NCBI GenBank assembly: GCA_022826825.1
Contig: JAJDUD010000059.1
Span: 62,001 to 126,000 of the forward strand
DNA from: Acidobacteriota bacterium
GTDB lineage: Bacteria > Acidobacteriota > Vicinamibacteria > Marinacidobacterales > Marinacidobacteraceae
DNA length: 64,000 nt
Reading direction: 5' to 3'
Shown here: positions 33,883 to 42,749 of the stretch, one piece after another
How positions within the stretch are numbered: the stretch's first letter is position 1
How the letters are laid out: each line of letters starts with the position of its first letter
Translations under genes and position numbers: made by a program
Notes under the pieces: model-generated
Databases searched by the model: none
Seen by the model: the letters and a program-made list of their open reading frames with translations, nothing else
Told to the model about the DNA's origin: nothing

Positions 33883-36066
33883 CTAGGGTCCCGAGGACCC
33901 TCCGAGATTCCAGACGATGGTGCCGACCAGACTCCTTCCGGGAGCCAGGACGGCGCGGGAATCGGCGCTGATGGGATACGCGGCGTTCAGGAGGTTGCGG
34001 CCCGAGAAACGGAGTTCCGCGCCGCCGCTCAAGGGAAACCCGACCGCGGCATCGAGTCGCGCGTAGGCGTCCATCGCGGCTTCGGTCGGTCCGGGATCGC
34101 GGTCCGCGGCGAAGGCCAGCAGCACGACCTCGGCGAAGCTCTGCGCCGGCAGGCGGCGGCGCAGGCCCGCCCGGAAGTTGGCGGGAGGCACCCCGTCGAG
34201 AGCGGCGCCGTCGTCGGTCACGCCGTGTATGAGACCGGCCGCAACATCCAGCAGGAACGGAGCGTTCGGGGTTCCGACCTGGACCTCGAACTCGACGCCG
34301 GAAAGGGTCGCCTCTCCCCGGTTCCTGAAGAAGTAGAGGTCCTCTCCCTCCTCATAGCGCTCGATGAGGTCGGAGATCCGGTAACGATAGGCGTAGAGGC
34401 CGCCGTGCACTCCGTCACCGTCGTAACGCAGCGACAGGTCCGACTGTAGCGAACGTTCGGGAGTCAGATCGGAATTCCCGAACACGATCCCGCGCCCGCT
34501 CAGGCCGGCGTAGTAGCGGTCGGAAAGGGTGGGGTCGCGGAAGCCCCGGGAGAGCTGGCCGGTCAGGGCCACCCCCCGCCACAGGTCGGCGCGCAGCGCG
34601 AGAAATCCGCTGAGGGCGCCGTGACTGGTGGATTGGCGCGCACCGCCGTCAGCGGGCCCCGAGTCCGTCGCCACCGCCGAGAGGCGCGCTCCGGCGCTCC
34701 CCGCCAGGCGCTCGGCCAACGGGGTCTCGGCGTGGCCGTACACCGATGCCTCCCGGCGCAGGGCGCCATCCAGCCCCGAGCGGAGCGCCGTGGCATGCAG
34801 GACCGGGTCGTCCCGCCCGCCCCGGGTCTCCGAATAGATCCCGAACCGGCTGAGAACCTCCGTTCCCAGTTCCAGGCGGCCGTCGCCGAACGGCCGGATC
34901 CCGCGCCCGCGCAGCATGAAGTCGTGCGCGGCGACCTCGGAGTCGGCCGTTTCACCGTTCGCCTCCCGCCGGGTCACCAGTCGATGCGCCCCGACGAAGG
35001 CGGTGGTATCCAGCCGCGCGAATCCCCAGCGGGGCGCGAACTGGTAGTCGGTGACCAGCCGGAGGGAGTCTTCCTCGGGATAGGAGGTGTGGGCGGAAGA
35101 CCTTCGCGGCCGCCCGATGTTGCGTCCCGCGTCGTATTGCAGGGCCACTCCCAGATGTCCCCCGCCGAGGTCCCGGGCGGCCCGGAGCAGCATCCCGTAG
35201 TCCTCGGCGCCGGAGCCCTCGACCTGGCCCTCGGGACTCGAATAATCGGAGAAGACCCGCCGCCGCGCCTGGGCGAGGAATCCGGTGCCCCGGGCGGACC
35301 CCTGGACCTCGGCGCCGAAACTGGCCTCCGGCAGCCCGGCTCCCAGGGTTCCGCGAGCCCGCGCCCCGGCGGGACCGCCGGGTATCGGCCGGCGGGTGCG
35401 GGCGTGGATGACCCCGCCGAACGCGTCCGAGCCGTACGACACCGAGGAGGGACCGCGCACCACCTCCACGGTCTCGAGGAAGAACGGATCCAGGAAGGAC
35501 GCACTGGCGCCGGCCCGCCGTTCCGAGGTTACCCGGGCCCCGTCGAGGAGGAGCACCGTTCGTCCCCGGGAGAGCCCGCGGATCGAGGGGACGCCCGCGT
35601 GCAGGTCGCTGCCGCGGCTTCCCCCGGGCACCGCTTCGAGCACGTCGGTAAGCCGCGGCGCCTGCCGCACGCGGATCGCCTCTCCGGAGATGACGGCCGG
35701 AGCGTTTCCCGGGGTCGCTTCGGTATGCGGCACCGCGCCGCTGGTGATCGTGACGCTCTCGTGAAGCGCCAGGGCTTCCACCTGGATCTGCAGTTCGTCC
35801 GCGTCGAAGGACTCGACGAAGACGGGCGTGGTGTACCGGTCTCCGGGAAGCACGACCAGCACGTGGAAGGGGGGCGCCGGGTCGGGCAGCCACTCGAACC
35901 GGCCCTCGCCGTCGGTTACGGCCGAGCCGGGATGTCCCAGGATCTGGACGATCGCCCCCGCGGCCGGCTCGCCGTTTCCGAGCAGAACGCGACCGGAGAA
36001 CGCAGCCGCCGAAGCGGCCCACCCGAGCACGGCGAGCACGACGGCCGTGAGGCGTATCCGCAACAT
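33883..36066 (-). CDS. TonB-dependent outer-membrane receptor (BtuB/FepA-like)
   Basis: A 727-residue receptor. After the signal peptide (cleavage near SAAAFS) there is a carboxypeptidase-regulatory-like domain (GEPAAGAIVQILGHPGSAVT), then a plug domain (RLTDVLEAVPGGSRG, VPSIRGLSRGRTVLLLDGAR, VEVVRGPSSVSYGSDAFGGV) and a 22-strand barrel ending in an aromatic-poor NLGGSSGP. The plug wording resembles vitamin B12 and siderophore receptors. With cobO 4 kb away corrinoid uptake is possible, but no B12 riboswitch is seen in the 64-base gap upstream. TAGATT lies eight bases before the ATG. Confidence 0.9.
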   Translation of the reverse strand: MLRIRLTAVVLAVLGWAASAAAFSGRVLLGNGEPAAGAIVQILGHPGSAVTDGEGRFEWLPDPAPPFHVLVVLPGDRYTTPVFVESFDADELQIQVEALALHESVTITSGAVPHTEATPGNAPAVISGEAIRVRQAPRLTDVLEAVPGGSRGSDLHAGVPSIRGLSRGRTVLLLDGARVTSERRAGASASFLDPFFLETVEVVRGPSSVSYGSDAFGGVIHARTRRPIPGGPAGARARGTLGAGLPEASFGAEVQGSARGTGFLAQARRRVFSDYSSPEGQVEGSGAEDYGMLLRAARDLGGGHLGVALQYDAGRNIGRPRRSSAHTSYPEEDSLRLVTDYQFAPRWGFARLDTTAFVGAHRLVTRREANGETADSEVAAHDFMLRGRGIRPFGDGRLELGTEVLSRFGIYSETRGGRDDPVLHATALRSGLDGALRREASVYGHAETPLAERLAGSAGARLSAVATDSGPADGGARQSTSHGALSGFLALRADLWRGVALTGQLSRGFRDPTLSDRYYAGLSGRGIVFGNSDLTPERSLQSDLSLRYDGDGVHGGLYAYRYRISDLIERYEEGEDLYFFRNRGEATLSGVEFEVQVGTPNAPFLLDVAAGLIHGVTDDGAALDGVPPANFRAGLRRRLPAQSFAEVVLLAFAADRDPGPTEAAMDAYARLDAAVGFPLSGGAELRFSGRNLLNAAYPISADSRAVLAPGRSLVGTIVWNLGGSSGP

Positions 36067-36074
36067 CTTCCGGG

Positions 36075-36080
36075 AATCTA
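36075..36080 (-). promoter_or_regulatory. -10 box for a leaderless TonB receptor message
   Basis: TAGATT on the minus strand, eight bases before the ATG at 36066, with no Shine-Dalgarno sequence. It allows the receptor its own promoter although the AmpG-like gene lies just upstream on the same strand. Confidence 0.4.
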
Positions 36081-36130
36081 GCCCGCGTCCCCGATCCGGC
36101 CAGGATCAGGCGCTCGGGAGGCGGGAACCC

Positions 36131-37663
36131 TCAGCGCCGGCGGGCCGCCGCGAAGGCCGCGCCGAAGAGACCCGAGATCACCCCGAGCACGAGGATCCCC
36201 GCCACCTGGACCCAGTCGGCGAAGGACGCCGGATTCACGATCGGCTGGAGGCCCGCCACCAGCGAGAAGCCCGCCTCGGGCTCGAGCCGCGCCGCCTTCA
36301 GCGCCCCGAGCACGACGGCGAAGGCGCACACCGTCCCGCCGCCGAGAAGCGCCGACACCGCGAAGCGGCGGGCGAGCCCCGTGGACAGCCGGGGAGCGTC
36401 CGGCTCGTCTCCGGTCCCGAACAGGAAACGGGGGTCCCGAACCCCGAGCGGCGAGAAACGGTGGAGGAGGATCAGGCCGGGGATTCCCATCGCCATCGTG
36501 GACAGGAAGAAGGTCCGCCAGCCGAGGGCGTCCACCGCGAAACCGCTGAAGGGGCCGGCGAGCAGGCGCGGCAGGGCGAAGAGTCCGGAGAAGAGCGCGT
36601 ACTGCGTGGCGGAGAAGCGCTTCTCGGTGATCCGCAGCAGGAGGACCGAGAACGCTCCGGTCCCCAGCCCGCCGGTCAGCAGCTCGAAGGCCGAAGCGCC
36701 GTACATCCAGGCGAGGCTCCCCTCGGCGCCGGCGACGAAGAAGTAGCCGAGGTTGGAGAAGATCTGGAGCACCCCGAAGATCCACAGCGCCGGCCCGAGC
36801 CCCGCGAGCGTGGTGAACAGGCCACCGGCGAACGTGCCGGCGATGGTCACCACCACTCCCACGGTGGCGAGCGCGATGCCGCGGTGTCCGGCGCCGTAGC
36901 CCATGTCGACGAGGAACGGCCGGGTGAGCGACTGGGCCAGGTTGTCGGCGAACTTGTAGAAGAAGACGAAGGCCAGGATCTCGAAGGCGCGCGGCCGGGA
37001 AAGCGCCTCCAGGAACGGCTTCCAGACCGCGTCGCGCAGGGTGCGGGGGGCCTGGATGCGCTCTTCCGGCTCGGCGGCGCGCCAGGTCACGAGGATCATG
37101 GGGAGGAAGAGCAGCCCCAGCAGCGCGTTCACCGTGCCCCAGCCGAGCAGCGCCGCGGCGCTGATCGCGCCGCCTCCCGCAACCACCATCGCGGCCCGGT
37201 AGAGCGCCACCCGGGCGCCGACCGCCACCCCGTGCTCCTCGGGGCGCAGCACCTCCACCGCGTAGGCGTCCACCACGATGTCCTGCGACGCCGAGGCGAC
37301 CGCCACCGCGAGCGCGAGCGCCGCCACCACCCAGATGGCGTCCGGGTGGTCTCCGGCGCCGCCGAGCAGCAGACAGAGCGCGAGGAGCGCGACCTGCGTG
37401 ACCGCCATCCAGCCCCGGCGCCGGCCCCAGAATCCGGGGACGTAGCGGTCCATGAACGGCGACCAGAGGATCTTGAACGCCCAGGGAATCTGCGCCAGGT
37501 TGAAGAGCCCGACGATACGGATGTCCACCCCGATGTCGCGCATCCAGTCGGGAATGGCGATCCAGACGAGGCCGAGCGGAAGCCCCGAGGAGAAGGAGAG
37601 CAGCGTGACCGAGAGCGTCCGCCAGGAGCGGAAGGCGGCGAGGATGGTCCGGGAGTTGGTCAC
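36131..37663 (-). CDS. AmpG-like MFS permease (muropeptide transporter family)
   Basis: A 510-residue carrier of about 14 membrane segments. The N-terminal wording is typical of AmpG: LLSFSSGLPLGLVWIAIPDWMRDIGVD, LAQIPWAFKILWSPFMDRY, RRRGWMAVTQVALL and the TM motif SQDIVVDAYAVEVL, matching proton-coupled import of anhydromuropeptides. GTG 37663 overlaps the stop of the SLC5 gene (GTGA). With the D-Ala-D-Ala dipeptidase fusion 3 kb upstream on the same strand, salvage of cell-wall peptides is a reasonable inference. Substrate not proven. Confidence 0.85.
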   Translation of the reverse strand: MTNSRTILAAFRSWRTLSVTLLSFSSGLPLGLVWIAIPDWMRDIGVDIRIVGLFNLAQIPWAFKILWSPFMDRYVPGFWGRRRGWMAVTQVALLALCLLLGGAGDHPDAIWVVAALALAVAVASASQDIVVDAYAVEVLRPEEHGVAVGARVALYRAAMVVAGGGAISAAALLGWGTVNALLGLLFLPMILVTWRAAEPEERIQAPRTLRDAVWKPFLEALSRPRAFEILAFVFFYKFADNLAQSLTRPFLVDMGYGAGHRGIALATVGVVVTIAGTFAGGLFTTLAGLGPALWIFGVLQIFSNLGYFFVAGAEGSLAWMYGASAFELLTGGLGTGAFSVLLLRITEKRFSATQYALFSGLFALPRLLAGPFSGFAVDALGWRTFFLSTMAMGIPGLILLHRFSPLGVRDPRFLFGTGDEPDAPRLSTGLARRFAVSALLGGGTVCAFAVVLGALKAARLEPEAGFSLVAGLQPIVNPASFADWVQVAGILVLGVISGLFGAAFAAARRR

Positions 37664-39096
37664 GGCCGGGGCCTGGCGGCGCTCGTGAGGGCCAGTCCCA
37701 CCGCGAAGGTGGCGAGGGAGCCGACCATAACGTCCCAGGTCCAGGCCAGCGGGAATCCCGCCAGCCGGATCAGCGCCGGGGCGGCGAACCCGCCGCCCAT
37801 CCCGATCAGCACCGCGGTGGGCTGCGCCCGCGGGTAGAAGACCGCGAGGAGGAAGGCGCCCACGGTGGGGCCGGAGGCGTAGGAGAGGATCGACAGCCCG
37901 GCCTCGAGCGCCGACGGCGCCCGCTGCGCAACGAGCGCCACCGCGGTCTGCACGATGCCCCACACCACGACGAACTGCCGGCCCACCCGGACCTGTCGCG
38001 ATTCGTGGTCCCCGGCCGCGCCGGCCGCTGCCCGGCGCCGCTTCCAGGGCAGCCAGAAGTCCCGCACCGTGGTGGAGGCGAGGCTGACCAGGGACGGTGA
38101 GAGCGCGGCCGCCACCACCGCCGCGAGCGTGATGCCCGCGGCGGCGCCGGACAGGTGCTCCGCGACGAAGGTCGGGAGCACCTCGTCGGGCCGGGCGAAC
38201 TCGCGTCCTCCGTAGTAGTGCCAGAGCCAGGCGCCGATGCCCAGGAAGAGCACGAACTGGAAGAGCGCTCCCACGCCGGAGAGCACGAGACCCGCCTGGG
38301 CGTGGCGGAGCGAACGCGCCGCGAGCAGCCGCTGCGCCAGGTACTGGTCCGCCCCGTGGGTCGCGAAGGTGAGGAAGAACCCGCCGATCACGCCCGCCCA
38401 GATCGTGTAGGGGATGGTCAGGTCGAAGGCAGGAAGCGCGACATCGAATTTGCCCGCCTCGCGGGCGGCGGGAATCCACCCGAGCGGCTCGGCGCCGCTC
38501 CCCTGCCAGAGCGCCGCGACCACGATCCCCGCCCCGACGAGATACACGCCGAGCTGAATGACGTCGGTCCAGATGGTGGCCTTGACCCCGCCCTCCTCGG
38601 AGAACGCCACCATGGCCGCGGCGAGCGCCACGATGCACCACCACTCGGGAACGCCGGCGACGATCGCGACCATGAGGGCCGCCGCATGCAGCCGGACGCC
38701 GTCGGCGAGGTTCCGGTAGACGAGGAAGATCGCCGCCGCGGCGCTCCGTACCCGGGTCCCGAATCGCTTCAGCAGCAGCTCGTAGGTGGTCAACACCTCA
38801 CCGCGGAAGTAGGCGGGGAGCAGCACCAGCGCGATCCCCACGCGGCCCAGCAGGAATCCGATGGCCAACTGGAGGAAACCGAAGTTGCCCTCGTAGGCGA
38901 ACCCCGGAATGGACGTGAAGGTGAGGACGCTGGTTTCGGTGGCCACGACGCAGGCGGCCACCGCCCAGAAGGGCGCCGAGCGGCCGGCCAGGAAGAAGCC
39001 GGTCACCGAGCGGTCCCGCCGGCCCACCCAGATGCCGAAGGCGGTGATCCCCGCGAGGTAACCGAGGACGACGAGAACGGTGGAGGCCGAAACCAT
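37660..39096 (-). CDS. Sodium/solute symporter (SSS/SLC5 family)
   Basis: A 478-residue, 13-segment carrier. Diagnostic pieces are VTGFFLAGRSAPFWAV, ATETSVLTFTSIPGFAYEGN, EEGGVKATIWTDVIQLGVYL, FLTFATHGADQYLAQRLLAARS and the sodium-site helix AALSPSLVSLASTTVRDFW. ATG 39096 was chosen because the 82 upstream in-frame codons cover the hairpin repeats. It is translationally coupled to the AmpG-like gene, so both may serve one catabolic route; candidate substrates are amino sugars or sialic-acid-like compounds, which is speculative. Confidence 0.88.
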   Translation of the reverse strand: MVSASTVLVVLGYLAGITAFGIWVGRRDRSVTGFFLAGRSAPFWAVAACVVATETSVLTFTSIPGFAYEGNFGFLQLAIGFLLGRVGIALVLLPAYFRGEVLTTYELLLKRFGTRVRSAAAAIFLVYRNLADGVRLHAAALMVAIVAGVPEWWCIVALAAAMVAFSEEGGVKATIWTDVIQLGVYLVGAGIVVAALWQGSGAEPLGWIPAAREAGKFDVALPAFDLTIPYTIWAGVIGGFFLTFATHGADQYLAQRLLAARSLRHAQAGLVLSGVGALFQFVLFLGIGAWLWHYYGGREFARPDEVLPTFVAEHLSGAAAGITLAAVVAAALSPSLVSLASTTVRDFWLPWKRRRAAAGAAGDHESRQVRVGRQFVVVWGIVQTAVALVAQRAPSALEAGLSILSYASGPTVGAFLLAVFYPRAQPTAVLIGMGGGFAAPALIRLAGFPLAWTWDVMVGSLATFAVGLALTSAARPRP

Positions 39097-39603
39097 CAGG
39101 CCTGGCCGCCGGTGGAGAACGTCGCGTGAGCGCCGGGAGTGGCGCGGATCACGCGGGACAGATCGCCGCTCGAGCCCCCACCGGGAGAAACGCCCATGCG
39201 CGCGTCCTCCTGCGCACCCCGCCGGCATGAAAAGGGCACCGGGGGCCAGGGGCGAGGAGCGCCGGTCTTCAGACCAGGAGCGCCGGTGTTCACACCGGCA
39301 TCGCGGCCGCAGGCCGCGAAACTCCCGGGGCCATCGCGCCACGTTGCGGGGACCCGAAACGAAGACGGCGAAAGCGGAGTCGGCGCGCGCCGTTGTCGGC
39401 GCGCCATTCCCTTTGGCGGGGGCGCCATGCGGCGACAGGAAGCCCGGGAGTTTCGCCCGCTGCGCGGGCGATGCCGGTCTGAAGACCGGCGCTCCTTGCG
39501 CTCCTTGCGCTCCTTGCCGTCCCCGTCAGCGGGCGGGATTGCATTTTCACAGCAACGGGGCCGCGTGACTCTTCCCACAGGCTGCCAGCGCTTCACCGGA
39601 CCG
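39097..39603. repeat. Repeat-filled intergenic region with several double-hairpin elements
   Basis: No gene is supported in these 507 bases. Bases 39171-39195 match the left end of the addA-type repeat. Bases 39255-39330 hold an element reading GGAGCGCCGGTGTTCACACC, ATCGC, a GCGGCCGCAGGCCGC hairpin and GAAACTCCCGG. Bases 39442-39495 hold an inverted copy ending GATGCCGGTCTGAAGACCGG then CGCTCC, identical over 26 bases to 50801-50826. From 39491 a 9-base unit GCTCCTTGC is repeated three times. Confidence 0.65.
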
Positions 39604-40329
39604 TCAACCGGCCCGGACGATGCGGCCGCGGGAGCTGACCCGGAAGCCGTCGGGAAGCACCCGCTCCACGCCCGGGCGATGACCGCGGATCTCCCACTCC
39701 AGGTCGGCGAAGAGTTCCGCGATCGCGATCCGCACCCGTACGGAGTCCTCTTCGTCGGAGACGAAGGCCTCGAGAAGCGCTTCGCGGGTGTCCGGTTCCG
39801 CGTAGCCCCGGAGCGCGGCCACCGCCGCGATCCGCACCGTGTCGTCGCTGCTGGCGAGACAGCGCGCCACCGGGGCGGCGACTTCCTCCGCCTCCAGGCC
39901 GGCGAGGAAGTCGAGGATCTGGACCGCCTTGGACCCCCGGATGGCCACCGGGTCTCCGTCCTGCAGCACTTCGAAGAGGAACGCGGCCAGCTCGCCGGCC
40001 GGCAGCAGCTTCGCGAGCGCGTCCATCGCCCAGGTGATCTCGTCGTGGCCCTTCAGGTAGCGCTTCACGGGTTCGGAGGCGCGGCCTCCCAGCTCGACCA
40101 GGAGGTCGCGGACCCAGCGCTTCTCCTTGTCGTCCTGTTCCAGGTTCCCGGCGGTGATGGTGAAGCGCCGGGCGAGCTGGTAGATCGCTTCGGGCGTTCC
40201 GATGCGCACCAGCCGCTCGGCGGCGTCCATCCGCGGCTCCGGCTGCGCGTACCGCTCGGTGAGCGTCTTGGCGGCTCGCCGGATGCGGGCGGCCTCCCGT
40301 CCCTCGCGGGAGAGCAGTTCGAGGATCAC
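39604..40329 (-). CDS. HEAT-repeat-like protein
   Basis: A 241-residue soluble helical protein starting at a GTG that overlaps the stop of the dipeptidase fusion (GTGA). It contains successive helix pairs of HEAT type: DAAERLVRIGTPEAIYQLAR, ITWAMDALAKLLPAGELAAF, GSKAVQILDFLAGLEAEEV and DDTVRIAAVAALRGYAEPDT. No catalytic motif is seen. The coupling suggests that it assists the cell-wall hydrolase operon, for example as a scaffold; that is inference. Confidence 0.75.
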   Translation of the reverse strand: MILELLSREGREAARIRRAAKTLTERYAQPEPRMDAAERLVRIGTPEAIYQLARRFTITAGNLEQDDKEKRWVRDLLVELGGRASEPVKRYLKGHDEITWAMDALAKLLPAGELAAFLFEVLQDGDPVAIRGSKAVQILDFLAGLEAEEVAAPVARCLASSDDTVRIAAVAALRGYAEPDTREALLEAFVSDEEDSVRVRIAIAELFADLEWEIRGHRPGVERVLPDGFRVSSRGRIVRAG

Positions 40330-42749
40330 GGCGCGGGCTCCGCCTCCCCGATGCGGTGGAGAGGCACGTTCTGGATGCCGTAGCGCTCCCAGGCGCGGTA
40401 GTCGAAATGCCACCACTCGTATTCGTAGACGTCGAATCCCCCGCGTTCCATGACCTGCCGCAGCAACTCCCGGAGCCAGCGCTGCTCCGACGTTCCCCCG
40501 ACGTAGCGCGGGAAGGCGCGTTCCGAGAACTCGTCGTAGCCGGAGACGAAGACCTGGACCTCGCCGGTCGCCCGGTCGTAGAGCCCGATGTCCACCGCCG
40601 CGCCCCGGTTGTGGCGCGACCCCGACGCGGGATTGGCCACGAAGATGCGCTGATGCTCGGGAGTCGCATCGAAGAACATCTTGGTGACCCGCCAGGGCCG
40701 GTACCCGTCGAAGACGATGACGCCGTAGCCGTGGTCCCCGAGGGCGGCGTGGGCGCGGGCCAGCGCCTCGGCGGCGGGGCGTTGCAAGAAGGCGTCCGCG
40801 ACCTCGTAGAAGGCGGTTCCCATGAAGTTGTTCTCGCCGGCGTAGCGGACGTCCAGCCGGATCGAGGGGTCGAGGTCCGCCAGGCGGACCAGGTCCGAAT
40901 CGAGGAAGTCCCCTTCCTCGACGGGCGGAGAGCCGGCATCGGCGCGACGGCGGAGTTCCTCGACCGGAAGCAGCGGCTCGATGCGGAAGGTCCCTTCCGC
41001 CGGCCCGGGACGGCGCTCGAAGACGATGCCGGAGAGATCGGCCCCCGTTACCCGGCCCTCCGGGGTCCTCAGAAACCTCAGGGATTCGCCCGGGTAGAGG
41101 CCCCGGTCCGGGAAGTGGAACCGGTCCGGATCCTCGGGGTCGACGGTCAGCGGGTAGCGCTCGAGCCACTCGATCAGCACCGTGAGCACCCCGTCCCGCT
41201 CGAACACGAAGAGGATGTTGTGGTCCCACCCGTACTCGCCGATGAGGGGCAGGAACTCCGCCGGCGGCGGGGGCGGGCGGGGGTCGGGGACACGCCGGAA
41301 CTGCCGGTCGCCGATGCCCAGGGCCCGGACCTCTCCCGCGTCCTCGCCGTCCATGGAAATCTCGGGCCCGAAGGAGAGGCGCGAGTCGGCGATGAGCACT
41401 CCCGGTGTCTGCGACGCGCGAAGCTCCACGGTGGCGCTCCCGATCTCCAGCTCGGCGCGGCCGCCGCGCGCCAGCACCCGGAGCCGGTCGCCGGATTCGG
41501 AGGCATAGAGGCCGCGCAGCCGGCTCGACAGCCCCTCGGCCAGCGGCGAGGAACGGGGCAGCGGGACCTCGACCCCCTCGCGGCGGCCGAGGGCGGCCTC
41601 GAGGGCGAGCCGGACGATCCGGGAGACCACCGCGTTCGTGAAGTCCACGTTGCTGACGGCTACCGCACCGAGACCCGCTGCCGGCAGAAACGCCAGTTGG
41701 GTGGAGTAGCCGTAGATCGCGCCTCCGTGACCGACCACCGCGTGGGAGGCCGTTTCACCCCGGGCGTTCCGGGTCTCCAATCTGCCCCTGTTGAAGCCGA
41801 GTCCGAATCCGGTGGGATGGGGATCGTCGGGATCCTCCGGGAACTGGACGCTCCACATCTCGGCGAGGGCGTCCGAGTCCAGTACCCCCGGGAGTTCGCC
41901 CCCGGCCATCAGGGTGAGGAACCGGCCCAGGTCGCGGACCGAGGTCACCATCGAACCGGCGGGCGCCATTCCGAGCGGGAAGTCGGGAGCCGGGAAATCG
42001 CGGCCGTCGTAGCTCCACATCGAGGCGTGCGCGAGCCGCTCCGCCGGCGCCGAGGCCAGCGAAAACGAGCTGGACGCGAGCCCGAGCGGAATGAGCACCT
42101 CTTCGGTCACCGCTTCGGCGAAGGGCATTCCGGCGGCGTGCTCCAGAACCCGTCCCACCACCGCGATCCCGGCGTTCGAGTACTTCTGCCGGACGCCCGG
42201 AGGGAACACGAGCGGAACGCCGTTCAGGCTCTCGACCGTCGCGGCGAGCGAGGGGCCGGTGTCGTCGAAGTAGTGCCCCACCGGAGGCTCGCGGACGAGC
42301 CCGGCGCGGTGCGCCATCAGCCGGCGCAGCGTGATCCCGCCCGCATCCGGGACCCCCGCGGGCCGAAAGTCCGGAAGGGCCTCCGAGACCTCGGCATCGA
42401 GGTCGAGCTCGCCGGCTTCGTGCCGCGCCACCACCGCGATGTCGGTGAAGAGCTTCGAGACCGACCCGACCCGGAAGAGCGTGTCCGCGTCGGCCGGAAC
42501 ACCGGGGCGAGCCTCTCCGAAGCCCTCCGCCCAGACGATCCGGTCGCCGTCGGTGAGGGCGAGCGCCAGCGCCGGGATCCCCTTGTGCTCCATCTCCGCG
42601 GTGACGAAACCCGAGAGGCGGGAGGCGAGTTCCGCATAGTCCGGGGCCGGCCCGACGACCGCGGGCTCCGGAACGTCCGGCGCCCCGCAGCCGGCCAGCA
42701 GCGCGAACGCGAGCCCGGCAAGCCGGCAGGTCCGGGGCCGGTCCCTCAC
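40326..42749 (-). CDS. Fusion of a class C beta-lactamase-like serine hydrolase and a VanX/DdpX-type D-Ala-D-Ala dipeptidase
   Basis: An 807-residue exported lipoprotein (LALLAGCGAP-type lipobox). Residues about 35-400 are a penicillin-binding/beta-lactamase C fold with SVSK, YSN (QKYSNAGIAVVG) and the HGG box (GHGGAIYGYS). A linker of beta-structure follows. The last ~200 residues are a peptidase M15D with SRHNRGAAVDIGLYD and EYEWWHFDYRAWERYG, carrying the zinc His/Asp/His and catalytic Glu. GTG 42749 overlaps the stop of the PDZ hydrolase. One chain could hydrolyse D-amino-acid peptide bonds in two ways; this activity is inferred from motifs. Confidence 0.9.
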   Translation of the reverse strand: MRDRPRTCRLAGLAFALLAGCGAPDVPEPAVVGPAPDYAELASRLSGFVTAEMEHKGIPALALALTDGDRIVWAEGFGEARPGVPADADTLFRVGSVSKLFTDIAVVARHEAGELDLDAEVSEALPDFRPAGVPDAGGITLRRLMAHRAGLVREPPVGHYFDDTGPSLAATVESLNGVPLVFPPGVRQKYSNAGIAVVGRVLEHAAGMPFAEAVTEEVLIPLGLASSSFSLASAPAERLAHASMWSYDGRDFPAPDFPLGMAPAGSMVTSVRDLGRFLTLMAGGELPGVLDSDALAEMWSVQFPEDPDDPHPTGFGLGFNRGRLETRNARGETASHAVVGHGGAIYGYSTQLAFLPAAGLGAVAVSNVDFTNAVVSRIVRLALEAALGRREGVEVPLPRSSPLAEGLSSRLRGLYASESGDRLRVLARGGRAELEIGSATVELRASQTPGVLIADSRLSFGPEISMDGEDAGEVRALGIGDRQFRRVPDPRPPPPPAEFLPLIGEYGWDHNILFVFERDGVLTVLIEWLERYPLTVDPEDPDRFHFPDRGLYPGESLRFLRTPEGRVTGADLSGIVFERRPGPAEGTFRIEPLLPVEELRRRADAGSPPVEEGDFLDSDLVRLADLDPSIRLDVRYAGENNFMGTAFYEVADAFLQRPAAEALARAHAALGDHGYGVIVFDGYRPWRVTKMFFDATPEHQRIFVANPASGSRHNRGAAVDIGLYDRATGEVQVFVSGYDEFSERAFPRYVGGTSEQRWLRELLRQVMERGGFDVYEYEWWHFDYRAWERYGIQNVPLHRIGEAEPAP

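Noticed and set aside
28611-36066. cobO and the TonB receptor as one B12 operon
   Set aside because: They are more than 4 kb apart with the accessory island between them, and the receptor appears to have its own promoter. A functional link remains possible.
36067-36130. Cobalamin riboswitch upstream of the TonB receptor
   Set aside because: The gap is only 64 bases and lacks a B12-box-like sequence; a -10 box eight bases from the ATG leaves no leader.
39139-40383. Open frame of 414 codons over the repeat region and HEAT gene
   Set aside because: It reads the hairpin repeats and the antisense of two real genes; no recognisable domain.
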